59,342 nucleotides of DNA from Solobacterium sp. (GTDB taxonomy: Bacteria; Bacillota_I; Bacilli_A; Erysipelotrichales; Erysipelotrichaceae): assembly GCA_024693325.1 (NCBI GenBank), contig JAILLA010000081.1, positions 1 through 59,342 of the forward strand. The letters run 5' to 3'. Shown in pieces: positions 33,957 to 42,670 of the stretch. The number at the start of each line of letters is the position of its first letter. Positions within the stretch are counted from its first letter, which is position 1. A program made the translations under genes and the position numbers. The notes under the pieces were generated by a model. It searched no databases, was not told where the DNA came from, and saw only the letters and a program-made list of their open reading frames with translations.

Positions 33957-35513
33957 ATGAAAAAAGCACTGATTATCGGGGCTGGTCCTGCCGGACTGAC
34001 TGCGGCATACGAGCTTCTGAAGCAGTCGGATGAATATGAGGTCACCGTGTTTGAGGAAAGCGTGCATTTCGGCGGGATCTCCAGGACGGTTGAATATCAC
34101 GGAAACCGGATGGATATGGGCGGACACCGCTTTTTCTCAAAAAGTCCCGAGGTGAATGCCTGGTGGGACGCGATGCTGCCGAAACAAGGGAAGCCTGCGT
34201 ATGACGATATCGTACTGGACCGCAGCGTCACACTGACGCCGGGCGGACCGGATCCCGAAAAGGAAGACCGGGTCATGCTGCGGCGCAGCAGGGTATCCCG
34301 TATCTTCTTTAAACGGAAGTTCTTCGATTATCCGATCTCCCTGAAACCGGAAACATTCAAAAACATGGGACTGGGTACGACGATGGCAGTCGGTTTTAGT
34401 TATCTGAAATCAATGGCAGTCAAGCGGAAAGAAAATTCACTGGAAGATTTCTATGTCAACCGTTTCGGAAAGAAGCTGTACTCTATGTTCTTCGAACATT
34501 ATACGGAGAACCTTTGGGGAAGGCATCCTTCCCAGATCGATCCCTCGTGGGGTGCCCAGCGGGTCAAGGGGATCTCGATCCTGGTCGTTCTGAAAGACGC
34601 CCTGGACAAAACCTTCGGCCGGAAAGGGGCGCATGTCGAGACATCACTGATCGAGGAATTCAGTTATCCGAAACTCGGTCCCGGACAGCTCTGGGACGTG
34701 ACGGCTTCGGAAATTGAAAAGCTCGGCGGCACCATCCTGAAAAACGCCAGGGTGACCGGCGTCAGGAAGAATGAAGACCAGGTCATCACCGCCGTGATTT
34801 ATGAAAAGGACGGAGTCCGGTATGAAATGGAAGGGGATGTCGTTATCTCATCCATGCCGATCAAGGACCTGGTAGGCGGGATGAATGATGTCCCGGAGGA
34901 TATTGCCAGGATCGCGGCAGGACTCCCGTATCGTGACTACATGACAGTCGGCGTCCTGGTCGATCACCTCAATCTTGAAAACAAGACAAAGATGAAGACG
35001 ATCGGTAATATCGTTCCCGACAACTGGGTCTATGTCCATGACCGTTATGTGCAGATGGGCAGGTTCCAGATCTACAACAACTGGTCACCTTATCTGGTAA
35101 AAGACATTCAGAATACTGTCTGGATGGGACTGGAATATTTCTGCAATGAAGGCGATGAAATGTGGTCCATGAAAGACGAGGATTTCGCGGAGTTCGGCAT
35201 TTCCGAAATGATCAAACTCAACCTGATCGACAGCAGGGAGAATGTCCTCGACACCCATGTCGAGCGGGTAAAGAAAGCATATCCGGCTTACTTCGATACC
35301 TACGATGAAATGGACAAGCTGCGGGAATATCTGGACACCGTGAAAAACCTGTACTGCGTCGGCAGGAACGGCCAGCACCGCTACAACAATATCGACCATT
35401 CCATGTGCACGTCTTTCGAGACAGTCAAGAACATCCTGAACAATGTCCCGGACCGTTCAAATATCTGGGGCGTCAATACCGAGAAAGAATACCACGAAGA
35501 GAAAAAAGGGTAA
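33957..35513 (+). CDS. FAD-dependent oxidoreductase (UGM/amine-oxidase-like)
   Basis: This 518-residue protein starts with the dinucleotide fold [20 protein letters not shown], then [14 protein letters not shown] near 35 and [10 protein letters not shown] near 56. It therefore belongs to the group that includes UDP-galactopyranose mutase and protoporphyrinogen-oxidase-like flavoproteins. [20 protein letters not shown] near 462-481 supplies the C-terminal FAD contact. The frame is open further upstream, but GGAGG (33943-33947) and the family N-terminus fix the ATG at 33957. It is followed four bases later by a radical SAM gene. A role in sugar rearrangement or oxidation for the surface glycan is plausible but unproven. 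Confidence 0.88.
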   Translation: MKKALIIGAGPAGLTAAYELLKQSDEYEVTVFEESVHFGGISRTVEYHGNRMDMGGHRFFSKSPEVNAWWDAMLPKQGKPAYDDIVLDRSVTLTPGGPDPEKEDRVMLRRSRVSRIFFKRKFFDYPISLKPETFKNMGLGTTMAVGFSYLKSMAVKRKENSLEDFYVNRFGKKLYSMFFEHYTENLWGRHPSQIDPSWGAQRVKGISILVVLKDALDKTFGRKGAHVETSLIEEFSYPKLGPGQLWDVTASEIEKLGGTILKNARVTGVRKNEDQVITAVIYEKDGVRYEMEGDVVISSMPIKDLVGGMNDVPEDIARIAAGLPYRDYMTVGVLVDHLNLENKTKMKTIGNIVPDNWVYVHDRYVQMGRFQIYNNWSPYLVKDIQNTVWMGLEYFCNEGDEMWSMKDEDFAEFGISEMIKLNLIDSRENVLDTHVERVKKAYPAYFDTYDEMDKLREYLDTVKNLYCVGRNGQHRYNNIDHSMCTSFETVKNILNNVPDRSNIWGVNTEKEYHEEKKG

Positions 35514-35517
35514 CAGC

Positions 35518-36516
35518 ATGCCGATTACGATCAATAACTTTATGGGGAGCTTCGGCTGGAATGCCAGGAAATATTTCCCGAATCTGGCGAGCAATGCCTA
35601 TCTGAAACTGCAGTTTGTGACAAGGCACAGGCTCCAGGAGAAATACTGCGAATACTTCATCAATGAAAAAGAGGCGCCGATGCCGCATGTCGTCAATATC
35701 GAGACGATCAACCGCTGCAATTCGACGTGTTCCTTCTGCACCGCCAATATCCGTGATGAAAAACGGCCGCTGATGAAGATTGATGAAAACCTGTATTACT
35801 CGATCATCGACCAGCTTGCGGACTGGGGCTACAAAGGACATCTCACCCTGTACGGGAACAATGAACCCCTGCTCGACACAAGGATCGTCCCGTTCCATCA
35901 GTACGCAAGGGAAAAACTGCCTGACAGCTTCATCTTCATGTCGACGAACGGACTGATCCTGACACTGGACAAGATCCGGGAACTGCAGCCGTATCTCAAT
36001 CAGCTGATCATCAATAACTATTCGATGGAGATGAAGCTCCATCGCAATATCCAGGAGATATATGATTATATCAGCACCCACCCGGATGAATTCGCAGACC
36101 TTGACATCCAGATCCAGATGCGCTACCTGAAGGAAGTCCTCACCAACCGGGCCGGCAGTGCTCCGAACAAGAAGGCGACGGAAAAGGTCATTACCGAGAC
36201 ATGCCTTCTGCCGTTCACTGACATCTGGATCATGCCGAACGGGAAGGTCGGGCTGTGCTGCTGCGACAATTACGAGGTGACGGATTTCGGTGATCTCACG
36301 GTGACACCGCTGAAGGAGATCTGGAACAGTGAGGAGATGCAGAAGATGCGGAAGCTGATCGCAGGCGGCCGTCAGAACTACGGCTTCTGCCGTCACTGTG
36401 ACTTCATTGATGCAGGATTCCGCATGCAGGTGGTCAAGAACGTGCTGCGCGGTGATATGGAAGCGGCGCACCGTACCGGCGGTGAGGAGAAGAACAAGCG
36501 TAAATCACGCACATGA
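35518..36516 (+). CDS. Radical SAM/SPASM-like protein
   Basis: This 332-residue protein has the radical SAM cluster motif CNSTCSFC (C-x3-C-x2-C) near residues 64-71, a GNNEPLLD block near 117 matching the GGEP motif, and a C-terminal Cys-rich part. That part (GLCCCDNYE near 243 and GFCRHCDF near 287) is typical of a SPASM or twitch auxiliary cluster. AAAAAAGGG ends seven bases before the ATG. It is adjacent to the FAD oxidoreductase, and no small precursor peptide is seen. A glycan-modifying role, as for some capsule-linked radical SAM enzymes, is inference. Confidence 0.88.
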   Translation: MPITINNFMGSFGWNARKYFPNLASNAYLKLQFVTRHRLQEKYCEYFINEKEAPMPHVVNIETINRCNSTCSFCTANIRDEKRPLMKIDENLYYSIIDQLADWGYKGHLTLYGNNEPLLDTRIVPFHQYAREKLPDSFIFMSTNGLILTLDKIRELQPYLNQLIINNYSMEMKLHRNIQEIYDYISTHPDEFADLDIQIQMRYLKEVLTNRAGSAPNKKATEKVITETCLLPFTDIWIMPNGKVGLCCCDNYEVTDFGDLTVTPLKEIWNSEEMQKMRKLIAGGRQNYGFCRHCDFIDAGFRMQVVKNVLRGDMEAAHRTGGEEKNKRKSRT

Positions 36517-36573
36517 GAAACATGTGACAGCTTCCGCTTCACAGGATTCCATGAGTGAACAATATACAGCATG

Positions 36574-36604
36574 CCCGGAGAGTGCAACGACTCTCCGGGT
36601 TTTA
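36574..36604 (+). terminator. Terminator after the radical SAM gene
   Basis: CCCGGAGAGT and ACTCTCCGGG form a perfect 10-bp stem around GCAACG, followed by TTTTATTTC. The 193-base gap to the next gene otherwise holds only the promoter at 36678. Confidence 0.9.
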
Positions 36605-36677
36605 TTTCGAAAGGCGCCGGTCACGATAGCCTTTTATGATCCGGATATGAAGGCAGGCATATAACACAGTGCAGCTG

Positions 36678-36686
36678 TGCTATACT
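36678..36686 (+). promoter_or_regulatory. Extended -10 promoter of the third flippase
   Basis: TGC-TATACT (hexamer 36681-36686). The expected start near 36693 leaves a leader containing CAGGGGGC before the ATG at 36710. Confidence 0.55.
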
Positions 36687-36709
36687 TGAAACAACTGCAG
36701 GGGGCAAGC

Positions 36710-37942
36710 ATGAGTGATTCGGGATTAAAAAAGAATCTGAGCTATAACACAGTGGGCATGGTGCTCTATAATTTTGCGATCTGGGCGCTTTCCGCCATCA
36801 TTATGCGGAAGCTTGGGGCGGAAGCCAGCGGTATGTACGCAGTCGCGATGTCACTCGGCAATACCTTGTATGCGTCCGCTCTCTGGGGAATGCGCAGCTT
36901 TATCGTTTCGGATGTAAACTCCGTTTATACAGAGCAGGAATACCTGAGTGCCAGGAGTGCGGCGGTGATCCTGTCTGTACTCGTACTGGTCCCTGTTATC
37001 GGACTGAGTCATTACAGCACCGTGCAGAACAGTATCCTGATCGCCTATACATTGTTCAAATGTTCGGAAGCGCTTATCGAACTGACGGAATGCTTTAACC
37101 AGAAGAGCTTCCATATGGAGATCAACGCACAGGGAATGATCATCCGTTCCGTGCTCTATATCATCGGCTTCTACGGGATCCTGAGCTTCAGCAGCTCCTT
37201 AACAACAGCATTCACCGCTTTGACGATCCTGTCATTTGCCGTGTTCCTGTTCTTCAGCATGCGGAAAGTCCGGCAGATCACGCCGTTTCCCGCAAAGATC
37301 GTCCTGAACCGGAAGGTACTGGATATCCTGCGCTCCTGCTTCCCGATCATGGTATTTGAACTTCTGGCGTCCCTGATCATCGCGGTTCCCAGGCTCTTCT
37401 TTGAACAGACCGGGTCGTTGAGCGCATTAGGCATCTACAATTCCGTCTATACATTCGTGATCTTTCTGCAGCTGGTGATCAACGTGCTGATCTATACGCT
37501 CGCTCCGTATATGGCAAAGGCATATCATGAGCACCGCATGCAGGAATTCCGGAAATATCTGCTGATCGTAAGCGGCGGAGCCGTGGGACTTGGCGCAGCG
37601 GCAGAGATCATGAGCATACTGCTTGGAAGGTTTGTGATCGGACTTGTTTACGGCCCGGAAGCACAGCCTTATTACACGTATCTCTATATGGGTATCGTGA
37701 GCGGTGTCAGCCTGGCGTTTACATGGATCGTTTCACAGATCTTCGTCATCATGTCCAGACAGAATATCCAGATGTACTGTTCCCTGATCAGCACAGCGGC
37801 CTGCTTTATCCTTTCGAAGCTGCTGGTCAATGCGTCTGACTGCAACAGGATGTCTCTGGTGCTGATCCTGACCAATCTGGTCTACATCTGCGCCGCAGCG
37901 GTATTCGGAGGACTGATGAGCAGAAACAGGGCAGATGTATGA
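36710..37942 (+). CDS. Wzx-like polysaccharide flippase
   Basis: This 410-residue protein has about twelve membrane segments and the MOP-flippase N-terminus (GLKKNLSYNTVGMVLYNF, then GAEASGMYAVAMSLGN near 40). It is shorter than the two flippases at 16402 and 20884. An upstream in-frame start exists at 36677, but the GGGGG-containing ribosome binding site and the usual family start favour 36710. rmlC follows ten bases after its stop, linking it to rhamnose-type glycan synthesis. Confidence 0.9.
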   Translation: MSDSGLKKNLSYNTVGMVLYNFAIWALSAIIMRKLGAEASGMYAVAMSLGNTLYASALWGMRSFIVSDVNSVYTEQEYLSARSAAVILSVLVLVPVIGLSHYSTVQNSILIAYTLFKCSEALIELTECFNQKSFHMEINAQGMIIRSVLYIIGFYGILSFSSSLTTAFTALTILSFAVFLFFSMRKVRQITPFPAKIVLNRKVLDILRSCFPIMVFELLASLIIAVPRLFFEQTGSLSALGIYNSVYTFVIFLQLVINVLIYTLAPYMAKAYHEHRMQEFRKYLLIVSGGAVGLGAAAEIMSILLGRFVIGLVYGPEAQPYYTYLYMGIVSGVSLAFTWIVSQIFVIMSRQNIQMYCSLISTAACFILSKLLVNASDCNRMSLVLILTNLVYICAAAVFGGLMSRNRADV

Positions 37943-37952
37943 GGAGGTCCGG

Positions 37953-38534
37953 ATGAAGATCATTGGTGAATATTTGAATGCCGTCAAGGTGATCTCCCTG
38001 GAACGCCACAGTGATGACAGAGGCTTCTTCATGGAGATCTGGAGCCGGGATGAAATGGACCGCCTGGGCATTGATTTCCGGCCTGTGCAGGACAACCGCG
38101 CACACAGCCTGAAACGCGGGACGGTGAGAGGCCTGCATTTCCAGCGTGGAGAATACGCGCAGGCAAAACTGATCCACTGTACAGCCGGGTCTTTCTATAA
38201 TCTGGCGGCAGATCTGAGAACAGGCAGTCCGACCTTCGGTCAGGCCGTCTGCATCAGGCTGCAGGAGGAAGATGATCTGCTGGTATATATTCCGAAGGGA
38301 TTTGCCCATGGTGTCGCGGTGATCGAAGACGATACGGAATATACATACAAAGTCGATGCGCCGTACAACGGGGATCCCCGCTACAGCGGCGGCCTCTCGG
38401 TGTTCTATGATCCCGGACAGCTCAACTGGGATGAATTACTGCCGGACACGGAACTGATCCTGTCCGATAAGGACCGCAGCGGGCTCAGCCCTTCACCGGA
38501 GGAGTCTGATTCCGGCATTCATTATGAAGAATGA
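37953..38534 (+). CDS. rmlC: dTDP-4-dehydrorhamnose 3,5-epimerase
   Basis: This 193-residue cupin-fold protein matches RmlC. RGTVRGLHFQRGEYAQAKL near 53-71 contains the catalytic His of GLHF. LAADLRTGSPTFG near 82-94 holds the Asp partner, and YIPKGFAHGVAVIED near 110-124 is the second cupin motif. GAGGAGG lies five bases before the ATG at 37953. It acts on the product of RmlB at 15315, yet lies 21.6 kb away beside a flippase. Its presence favours a 3,5-epimerised sugar such as rhamnose as the end product. Confidence 0.94.
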   Translation: MKIIGEYLNAVKVISLERHSDDRGFFMEIWSRDEMDRLGIDFRPVQDNRAHSLKRGTVRGLHFQRGEYAQAKLIHCTAGSFYNLAADLRTGSPTFGQAVCIRLQEEDDLLVYIPKGFAHGVAVIEDDTEYTYKVDAPYNGDPRYSGGLSVFYDPGQLNWDELLPDTELILSDKDRSGLSPSPEESDSGIHYEE

Positions 38535-38587
38535 GAACAGGGTCTGTGACAGGGTACGGATCCTTTTTCATGACAGGGACGATATGA

Positions 38588-38593
38588 TATAAT
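38588..38593 (+). promoter_or_regulatory. surE: -10 box of surE
   Basis: TATAAT at 38588-38593 followed by ACGGAGGAAAAC before the ATG at 38613. No strong -35 is visible. Confidence 0.55.
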
Positions 38594-38612
38594 CGTCATT
38601 ACGGAGGAAAAC

Positions 38613-39398
38613 ATGAAAATACTGGTTTCCAATGATGACGGGATCATGGCAGACGGCCTGGTCACACTTGTGAAAAGACTTTCCCTGGAACATGAAGTAT
38701 ATGTTGCGGCACCTGACAGGCAGCGCAGCGCGCATTCGCACAGCGTGACTTATTTTCTGCGTGACCTTCATGCAAAAATGACCGAGGTCCCCGGAGCATG
38801 CAGAGCCTGGGCCATTGACGGCACACCGGCAGACTGCGTTTATGCGGCGGTCTGCGGACTGATGGAAGAAGTGCCGGACCTGGTCGTGTCAGGCATCAAT
38901 AAGGGATGGAACGTATCCTATGACTGCATCTATTCCGGCACCGTCGGCGCCGCAAGTGAAGGAACGATCCTCGGGATCCCTTCGGTCGCCGTATCACTGG
39001 CTTCGGACAGACCGTATGAATTTGAAACATCCGCAGAGATCACCGCACAGATCCTGAAGCGGTTCATGGAAGACCCCGACAGATATGAATATGTCCTGAA
39101 CGTCAATATACCGCCGCTTCCGAAAGAAGAGATCAAAGGGATCCGGCCGGCGAAATTTGACGGCAGGAAGATGTACGGCAGAAAACTGGATGTGAATGAA
39201 GAGAACGGCGTCCTGTCGCTGCATTGTCCGCTGATCGACGTACCGGTCGATGACAGCACGAGGACGGAAGACGGCGACATCACGCTTGTGGAAGAAGGAT
39301 TTGTGACCGTCAGCCCGATCAGGCTGGACTGGATCGATGAAAGGTATTACGGAAACGCTGAACTGATCGCCGGGCTGCAGATCTCCTTTATTGACTGA
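38613..39398 (+). CDS. surE: 5'/3'-nucleotidase SurE
   Basis: This 261-residue protein matches SurE, a metal-dependent phosphatase of nucleoside monophosphates. The N-terminal metal motif is VSNDDGIMADG near 5-15. PDRQRSAHSHSVT near 35-47, VSGINKGWNVSYDCIYSGTVGAASEG near 90-115 and NVNIPPL near 163 are conserved. GGAGG precedes the ATG. The stop is one base from the start of the OpgB-like gene, so the two may be coupled, an unusual pairing for surE. Confidence 0.95.
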   Translation: MKILVSNDDGIMADGLVTLVKRLSLEHEVYVAAPDRQRSAHSHSVTYFLRDLHAKMTEVPGACRAWAIDGTPADCVYAAVCGLMEEVPDLVVSGINKGWNVSYDCIYSGTVGAASEGTILGIPSVAVSLASDRPYEFETSAEITAQILKRFMEDPDRYEYVLNVNIPPLPKEEIKGIRPAKFDGRKMYGRKLDVNEENGVLSLHCPLIDVPVDDSTRTEDGDITLVEEGFVTVSPIRLDWIDERYYGNAELIAGLQISFID

Positions 39399-39399
39399 T

Positions 39400-41901
39400 A
39401 TGAAAAAACTGACAAAGGAAAACGTGCATCATCTGACAACATTGTTCACGACTGCGTTCGTGATCGTTTTCCTTGTGCTTGTGATCGCGCTTCCGCATCA
39501 GTGTTCCGTACGCTGCAGTATGTACAAGGGCGGGGATGTCATCTCCGTACAGGGCGTATTTGACGGCAGAACAGTCACGGGTGAAAGCACCAGTCTGCAG
39601 ATACCCGCACAGATCAAAGAGGGCGACAAACTGATCATTACCAGGACGATGGATGAATACCGCCTGCTGACATATGCCGGGGGATTCTGGGCAGGCAACC
39701 TGACGGGCAATGCTCAGGATGGCGAGTATTATTCCAGGATCACGCTGGATGCCTTTGAAGAAAACAGTTATATCGAACATCCGGAAAATCCTTATTTCAA
39801 AGATATGACCATTCCGGAACTTTTGGAGGAATACAGCGATCAGCTGATCATCTTTGCGCTGAAAGGCGGCAGGATGCAGGGCTGGACGGATGAGATGCAG
39901 AAAGCCTTCAGCAATGCAGGCATCCGGATGTCGCTCAAGGTAAGTGATGACGGAAGCCTGGCGGGATATGTTTACAGAGGCAATACACAGATCTATAAAA
40001 AGACGGATATTTCCGTCCTGGAAGAAGAGATCGGAGGCCACAAGGTCCGTATCATCAGCGCAGGCGTATCTGCCGGCAATACAGCGTCCATCATGATCGG
40101 TGACAATGAGTACAGCCCGGATGCCAACGGCCTGAATATCGTCGTTTATGACCTTGAAAATGACCGCCTTGTCGACAGTGTCAGCTACAACGTCAATACA
40201 TCTGATCCTGTCATGACAAGAGCAGATGATCTGTTCTATACATGGTACGTGACGGAATACAATCACCATCTTCCGGAATACGTAAAGGCATCCGCAAAGG
40301 TCACGGAACAGGTGATCCGCCTTGTCAGTATTCTGATGATATTGCTGCTGCTCTTCCTGAGCCGTCAGGTCCTGCATATCAGAAAAAAACTGACGCTGAA
40401 GAAACTGCTCCTGCAGCAGATACCGCTGCTGGTGATCCTGCTGGTGCTGGCTTTTGCCAGGGAAGGATATGCTTATCTGAACTCTCATTTCAAGGGGGTT
40501 ACATTTGCGCAGCTTCTTTTCCACCTGAATACGAATCTGAACGGAGTCAACTGGAACGGTTTCAGTGAGCTTTACCGGAAATTTGCGGCAGGGGCACTGA
40601 TGACACTGCCTGCGGCAGCGGCTGTTTTCGGCCTGCAGTGCCTGGCTGTCCGGAAACTGAACAAAAAGAGCATGCTGCTGACCAATATTTTGGTCAGGAT
40701 CATACAATGGGCCGCCATGGCGCTTTGTCTTGCCCTTGTCTGGACGCAGTGCAGAGAATTCTGGATCAATTATCATGTCAATGATTATCTGACAGCAGAA
40801 CAGTTTGAATGCGAGCTGTATGAAACGGTCTATACGGCACCGGAAAAGACGGAGATCACATTCCCTGAACAGAAGAAGAACCTGATCTATATCTTCATGG
40901 AATCCGTGGAAACATCCGTGGCAGATGAACCGAACGGCGGCGGGAAGAGCTTCAATGCCATTCCCGAGCTGACGCAGCTGGCAATGGAGTATGACTGCTT
41001 CAATGGGGACGAAAACACCCTGAACGGCGCGCTGCCCCTGTATAACTCGACATGGACGATCGCGGGAATGGTCGCGCAGTCAAGCGGCATGCCGCTGGCG
41101 ATCAATCATTATTTTTCCAATTCAAAGGGGATCCTTCAGTCATTCCTGCCCGGAATGGTCACGCTTGGCGACATCCTGGAAAAGGAAGGATACCGGAACG
41201 CGGTCATGATGGGGTCGGACGCTTCATTCGGCAACCGTGACCAGTACTACAGTGAGCACGGCTCATATGACATCCTTGACTATACATGGGCAAAAAAGAC
41301 AGGCAGGATACCAGAAGGGTATAAGGTATTCTGGGGCTTTGAAGATGCGAAGCTGTTTGAAATGGCAAAGGAACAGGCTTCGGACATGGCTGCCGGTGAC
41401 GGACCGTTCAGCCTGACAGTGCTGACAGTCGATACGCATTTCCCGAAGGGATACCGCTGTGACGACTGTGATGATGAACTTCCCGATCAGTATTCCAATG
41501 CATTCCACTGCTCCAGCAGAAAGGTATCGGAATTTGTCAGCTGGGTACAGGAACAGGAGTGGGGGAAGGATACGGTAATCGTCCTGAACGGCGACCATCT
41601 GTGCATGAGCTCGGATTACTTTGATGATCTTCCCGGTTCATATGAACGTCTGACTTATACCTCAGTGATCAACAGCGCAAAAGAGGAACCGGAACAGAAG
41701 CGCCGGTTCAGCACGATGGACATGTTCCCGACAACACTGTCTGCCCTGGGCTGTGAGATCAAAGGGGACCGTCTGGGACTTGGCACTGACCTTTATTCCG
41801 ACAGGGAAACACTGCTGGAGGAGAAGGGTGCCAATTACCTGAATTACCAGCTCAGCCTGAATTCGGAATTCTATGATCAGCACTTTATGGAGAATGAATG
41901 A
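39400..41901 (+). CDS. OpgB/LtaS-like phosphoglycerol transferase
   Basis: This 833-residue membrane protein belongs to the alkaline-phosphatase/sulfatase superfamily. An N-terminal helix (about 15-38) is followed by an extracellular domain (about 40-295), four or more helices (about 300-460) and a catalytic domain (about 480-800). The metal site NLIYIFMESVET and the block STWTIAGMVAQSSGMPL resemble phosphoglycerol transferase I (OpgB), where the Thr is the nucleophile. TVDTHFPKGY and VLNGDHLCM follow. Such enzymes move glycerol-phosphate from phosphatidylglycerol onto glycans. The ATG at 39400 starts one base after the surE stop and has no ribosome binding site, so coupling is likely. Confidence 0.88.
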   Translation: MKKLTKENVHHLTTLFTTAFVIVFLVLVIALPHQCSVRCSMYKGGDVISVQGVFDGRTVTGESTSLQIPAQIKEGDKLIITRTMDEYRLLTYAGGFWAGNLTGNAQDGEYYSRITLDAFEENSYIEHPENPYFKDMTIPELLEEYSDQLIIFALKGGRMQGWTDEMQKAFSNAGIRMSLKVSDDGSLAGYVYRGNTQIYKKTDISVLEEEIGGHKVRIISAGVSAGNTASIMIGDNEYSPDANGLNIVVYDLENDRLVDSVSYNVNTSDPVMTRADDLFYTWYVTEYNHHLPEYVKASAKVTEQVIRLVSILMILLLLFLSRQVLHIRKKLTLKKLLLQQIPLLVILLVLAFAREGYAYLNSHFKGVTFAQLLFHLNTNLNGVNWNGFSELYRKFAAGALMTLPAAAAVFGLQCLAVRKLNKKSMLLTNILVRIIQWAAMALCLALVWTQCREFWINYHVNDYLTAEQFECELYETVYTAPEKTEITFPEQKKNLIYIFMESVETSVADEPNGGGKSFNAIPELTQLAMEYDCFNGDENTLNGALPLYNSTWTIAGMVAQSSGMPLAINHYFSNSKGILQSFLPGMVTLGDILEKEGYRNAVMMGSDASFGNRDQYYSEHGSYDILDYTWAKKTGRIPEGYKVFWGFEDAKLFEMAKEQASDMAAGDGPFSLTVLTVDTHFPKGYRCDDCDDELPDQYSNAFHCSSRKVSEFVSWVQEQEWGKDTVIVLNGDHLCMSSDYFDDLPGSYERLTYTSVINSAKEEPEQKRRFSTMDMFPTTLSALGCEIKGDRLGLGTDLYSDRETLLEEKGANYLNYQLSLNSEFYDQHFMENE

Positions 41902-42000
41902 CCGGTTCTTCCATCCTTTTCAGCATGCAGGCATCCGGAACAGTAAAAATACGGCCGGAATGATGCTTTTCAGGCGTCTGAGAATTTGAAAAATATGTGC

Positions 42001-42029
42001 TTGCAATTATGTTTACTGTTTGGTATTAT
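42001..42029 (+). promoter_or_regulatory. Promoter of the seven-tRNA operon
   Basis: TTGCAA (42001-42006), 17 bases, TATTAT (42024-42029), 26 bases before the first tRNA. Confidence 0.75.
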
Positions 42030-42055
42030 AGGTAAGCACTGAATAAGTCGTGCAT

Positions 42056-42132
42056 GCGCCGATAGCTCAACTGGATAGAGTATTTGACTACGAATCAAAA
42101 GGTTGCGGGTTCGATTCCTGCTCGGCGCGCCA
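42056..42132 (+). tRNA. tRNA-Arg (ACG)
   Basis: Acceptor GCGCCGA/TCGGCGC, anticodon loop CTACGAA (ACG, read as ICG), T arm GCGGG-TTCGATT-CCTGC, CCA encoded. It is first in the operon. Confidence 0.94.
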
Positions 42133-42138
42133 TTAATT

Positions 42139-42215
42139 CGGGATGTAGCACAGCTTGGTAGTGCACTTGATTTGGGATCAAGGGGTCACAGGTTCAAATC
42201 CTGCCATCCCGACCA
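42139..42215 (+). tRNA. tRNA-Pro (TGG)
   Basis: Acceptor CGGGATG/CATCCCG, loop TTTGGGA (TGG), CCA encoded. The outer T-stem pair (49-65) reads A.C, a single mismatch; the other four pairs are normal. Confidence 0.93.
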
Positions 42216-42229
42216 GTGTATTACATTGC

Positions 42230-42306
42230 GGCGAGGTAGCTTAGTTGGCTAGAGCAATCGGTTCATACCCGGTAGGTCGTGGGTTCGAGTCCCACCCTCG
42301 CTACCA
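42230..42306 (+). tRNA. tRNA-Met elongator (CAT)
   Basis: Acceptor GGCGAGG/CCTCGCT with a G-U first pair, loop TTCATAC (CAT, normal U33), T arm GTGGG-TTCGAGT-CCCAC, CCA encoded. The GCTACCA end and GGTTCATACCC anticodon arm match elongator Met tRNAs of Bacillota. Confidence 0.9.
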
Positions 42307-42329
42307 TTTCTATTAAGACATGCCGAATC

Positions 42330-42403
42330 GGACCCTTAGCTCAGTCGGTCAGAGCGGTCGGCCCATAACCGACATGTCGAAGGTTCGAGTCCTTCAGGGT
42401 CCA
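42330..42403 (+). tRNA. tRNA-Ile2 (CAT, lysidine type)
   Basis: Acceptor GGACCCT/AGGGTCC and overall sequence resemble Bacillota tRNA-Ile with a CAT anticodon, in which C34 is converted to lysidine by TilS. The anticodon loop is CCCATAA, so position 33 is C instead of the near-universal U. CCA is not encoded. The identity call is by resemblance. Confidence 0.82.
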
Positions 42404-42412
42404 CTTGTAAAT

Positions 42413-42503
42413 GGAGGAATACCCAAGTGGTTGAAGGGACCGGTCTTGAAAACCGGCAGGTCGTGAAAGCGGCGCCTGGGTTCGAATCCCAGTTCCTCCG
42501 CCA
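42413..42503 (+). tRNA. tRNA-Ser (TGA)
   Basis: A class II tRNA with acceptor GGAGGAA/TTCCTCC, loop CTTGAAA (TGA), a long variable arm, T arm CTGGG-TTCGAAT-CCCAG, discriminator G and encoded CCA. Confidence 0.94.
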
Positions 42504-42512
42504 TTATCTTAT

Positions 42513-42589
42513 CGCGAGGTAGAGCAGCCTGGTAGCTCGTCGGGCCCATAACCCGGAGGTCGTTGGTTCAAATCCTTCCCTCGCAACCA
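42513..42589 (+). tRNA. Initiator tRNA-fMet (CAT) with odd T stem
   Basis: Initiator hallmarks are clear: C1.A72 mismatch (CGCGAGG/CCTCGCA), three G-C pairs closing the anticodon stem (GGG/CCC) and A11-U24. Two oddities stand out. The anticodon loop is CCCATAA (C33), and the T stem reads GTTGG against CCTTC, giving U.U at 50-64 and 51-63. CCA is encoded. Confidence 0.9.
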
Positions 42590-42590
42590 T

Positions 42591-42663
<73 letters not shown>

Positions 42664-42670
42664 CTGAACA

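Noticed and set aside
35518..36516. Peptide-maturation (RiPP) cluster around the radical SAM gene
   Set aside because: No small precursor ORF with a ribosome binding site and no peptidase or exporter is adjacent; the context is glycan synthesis.
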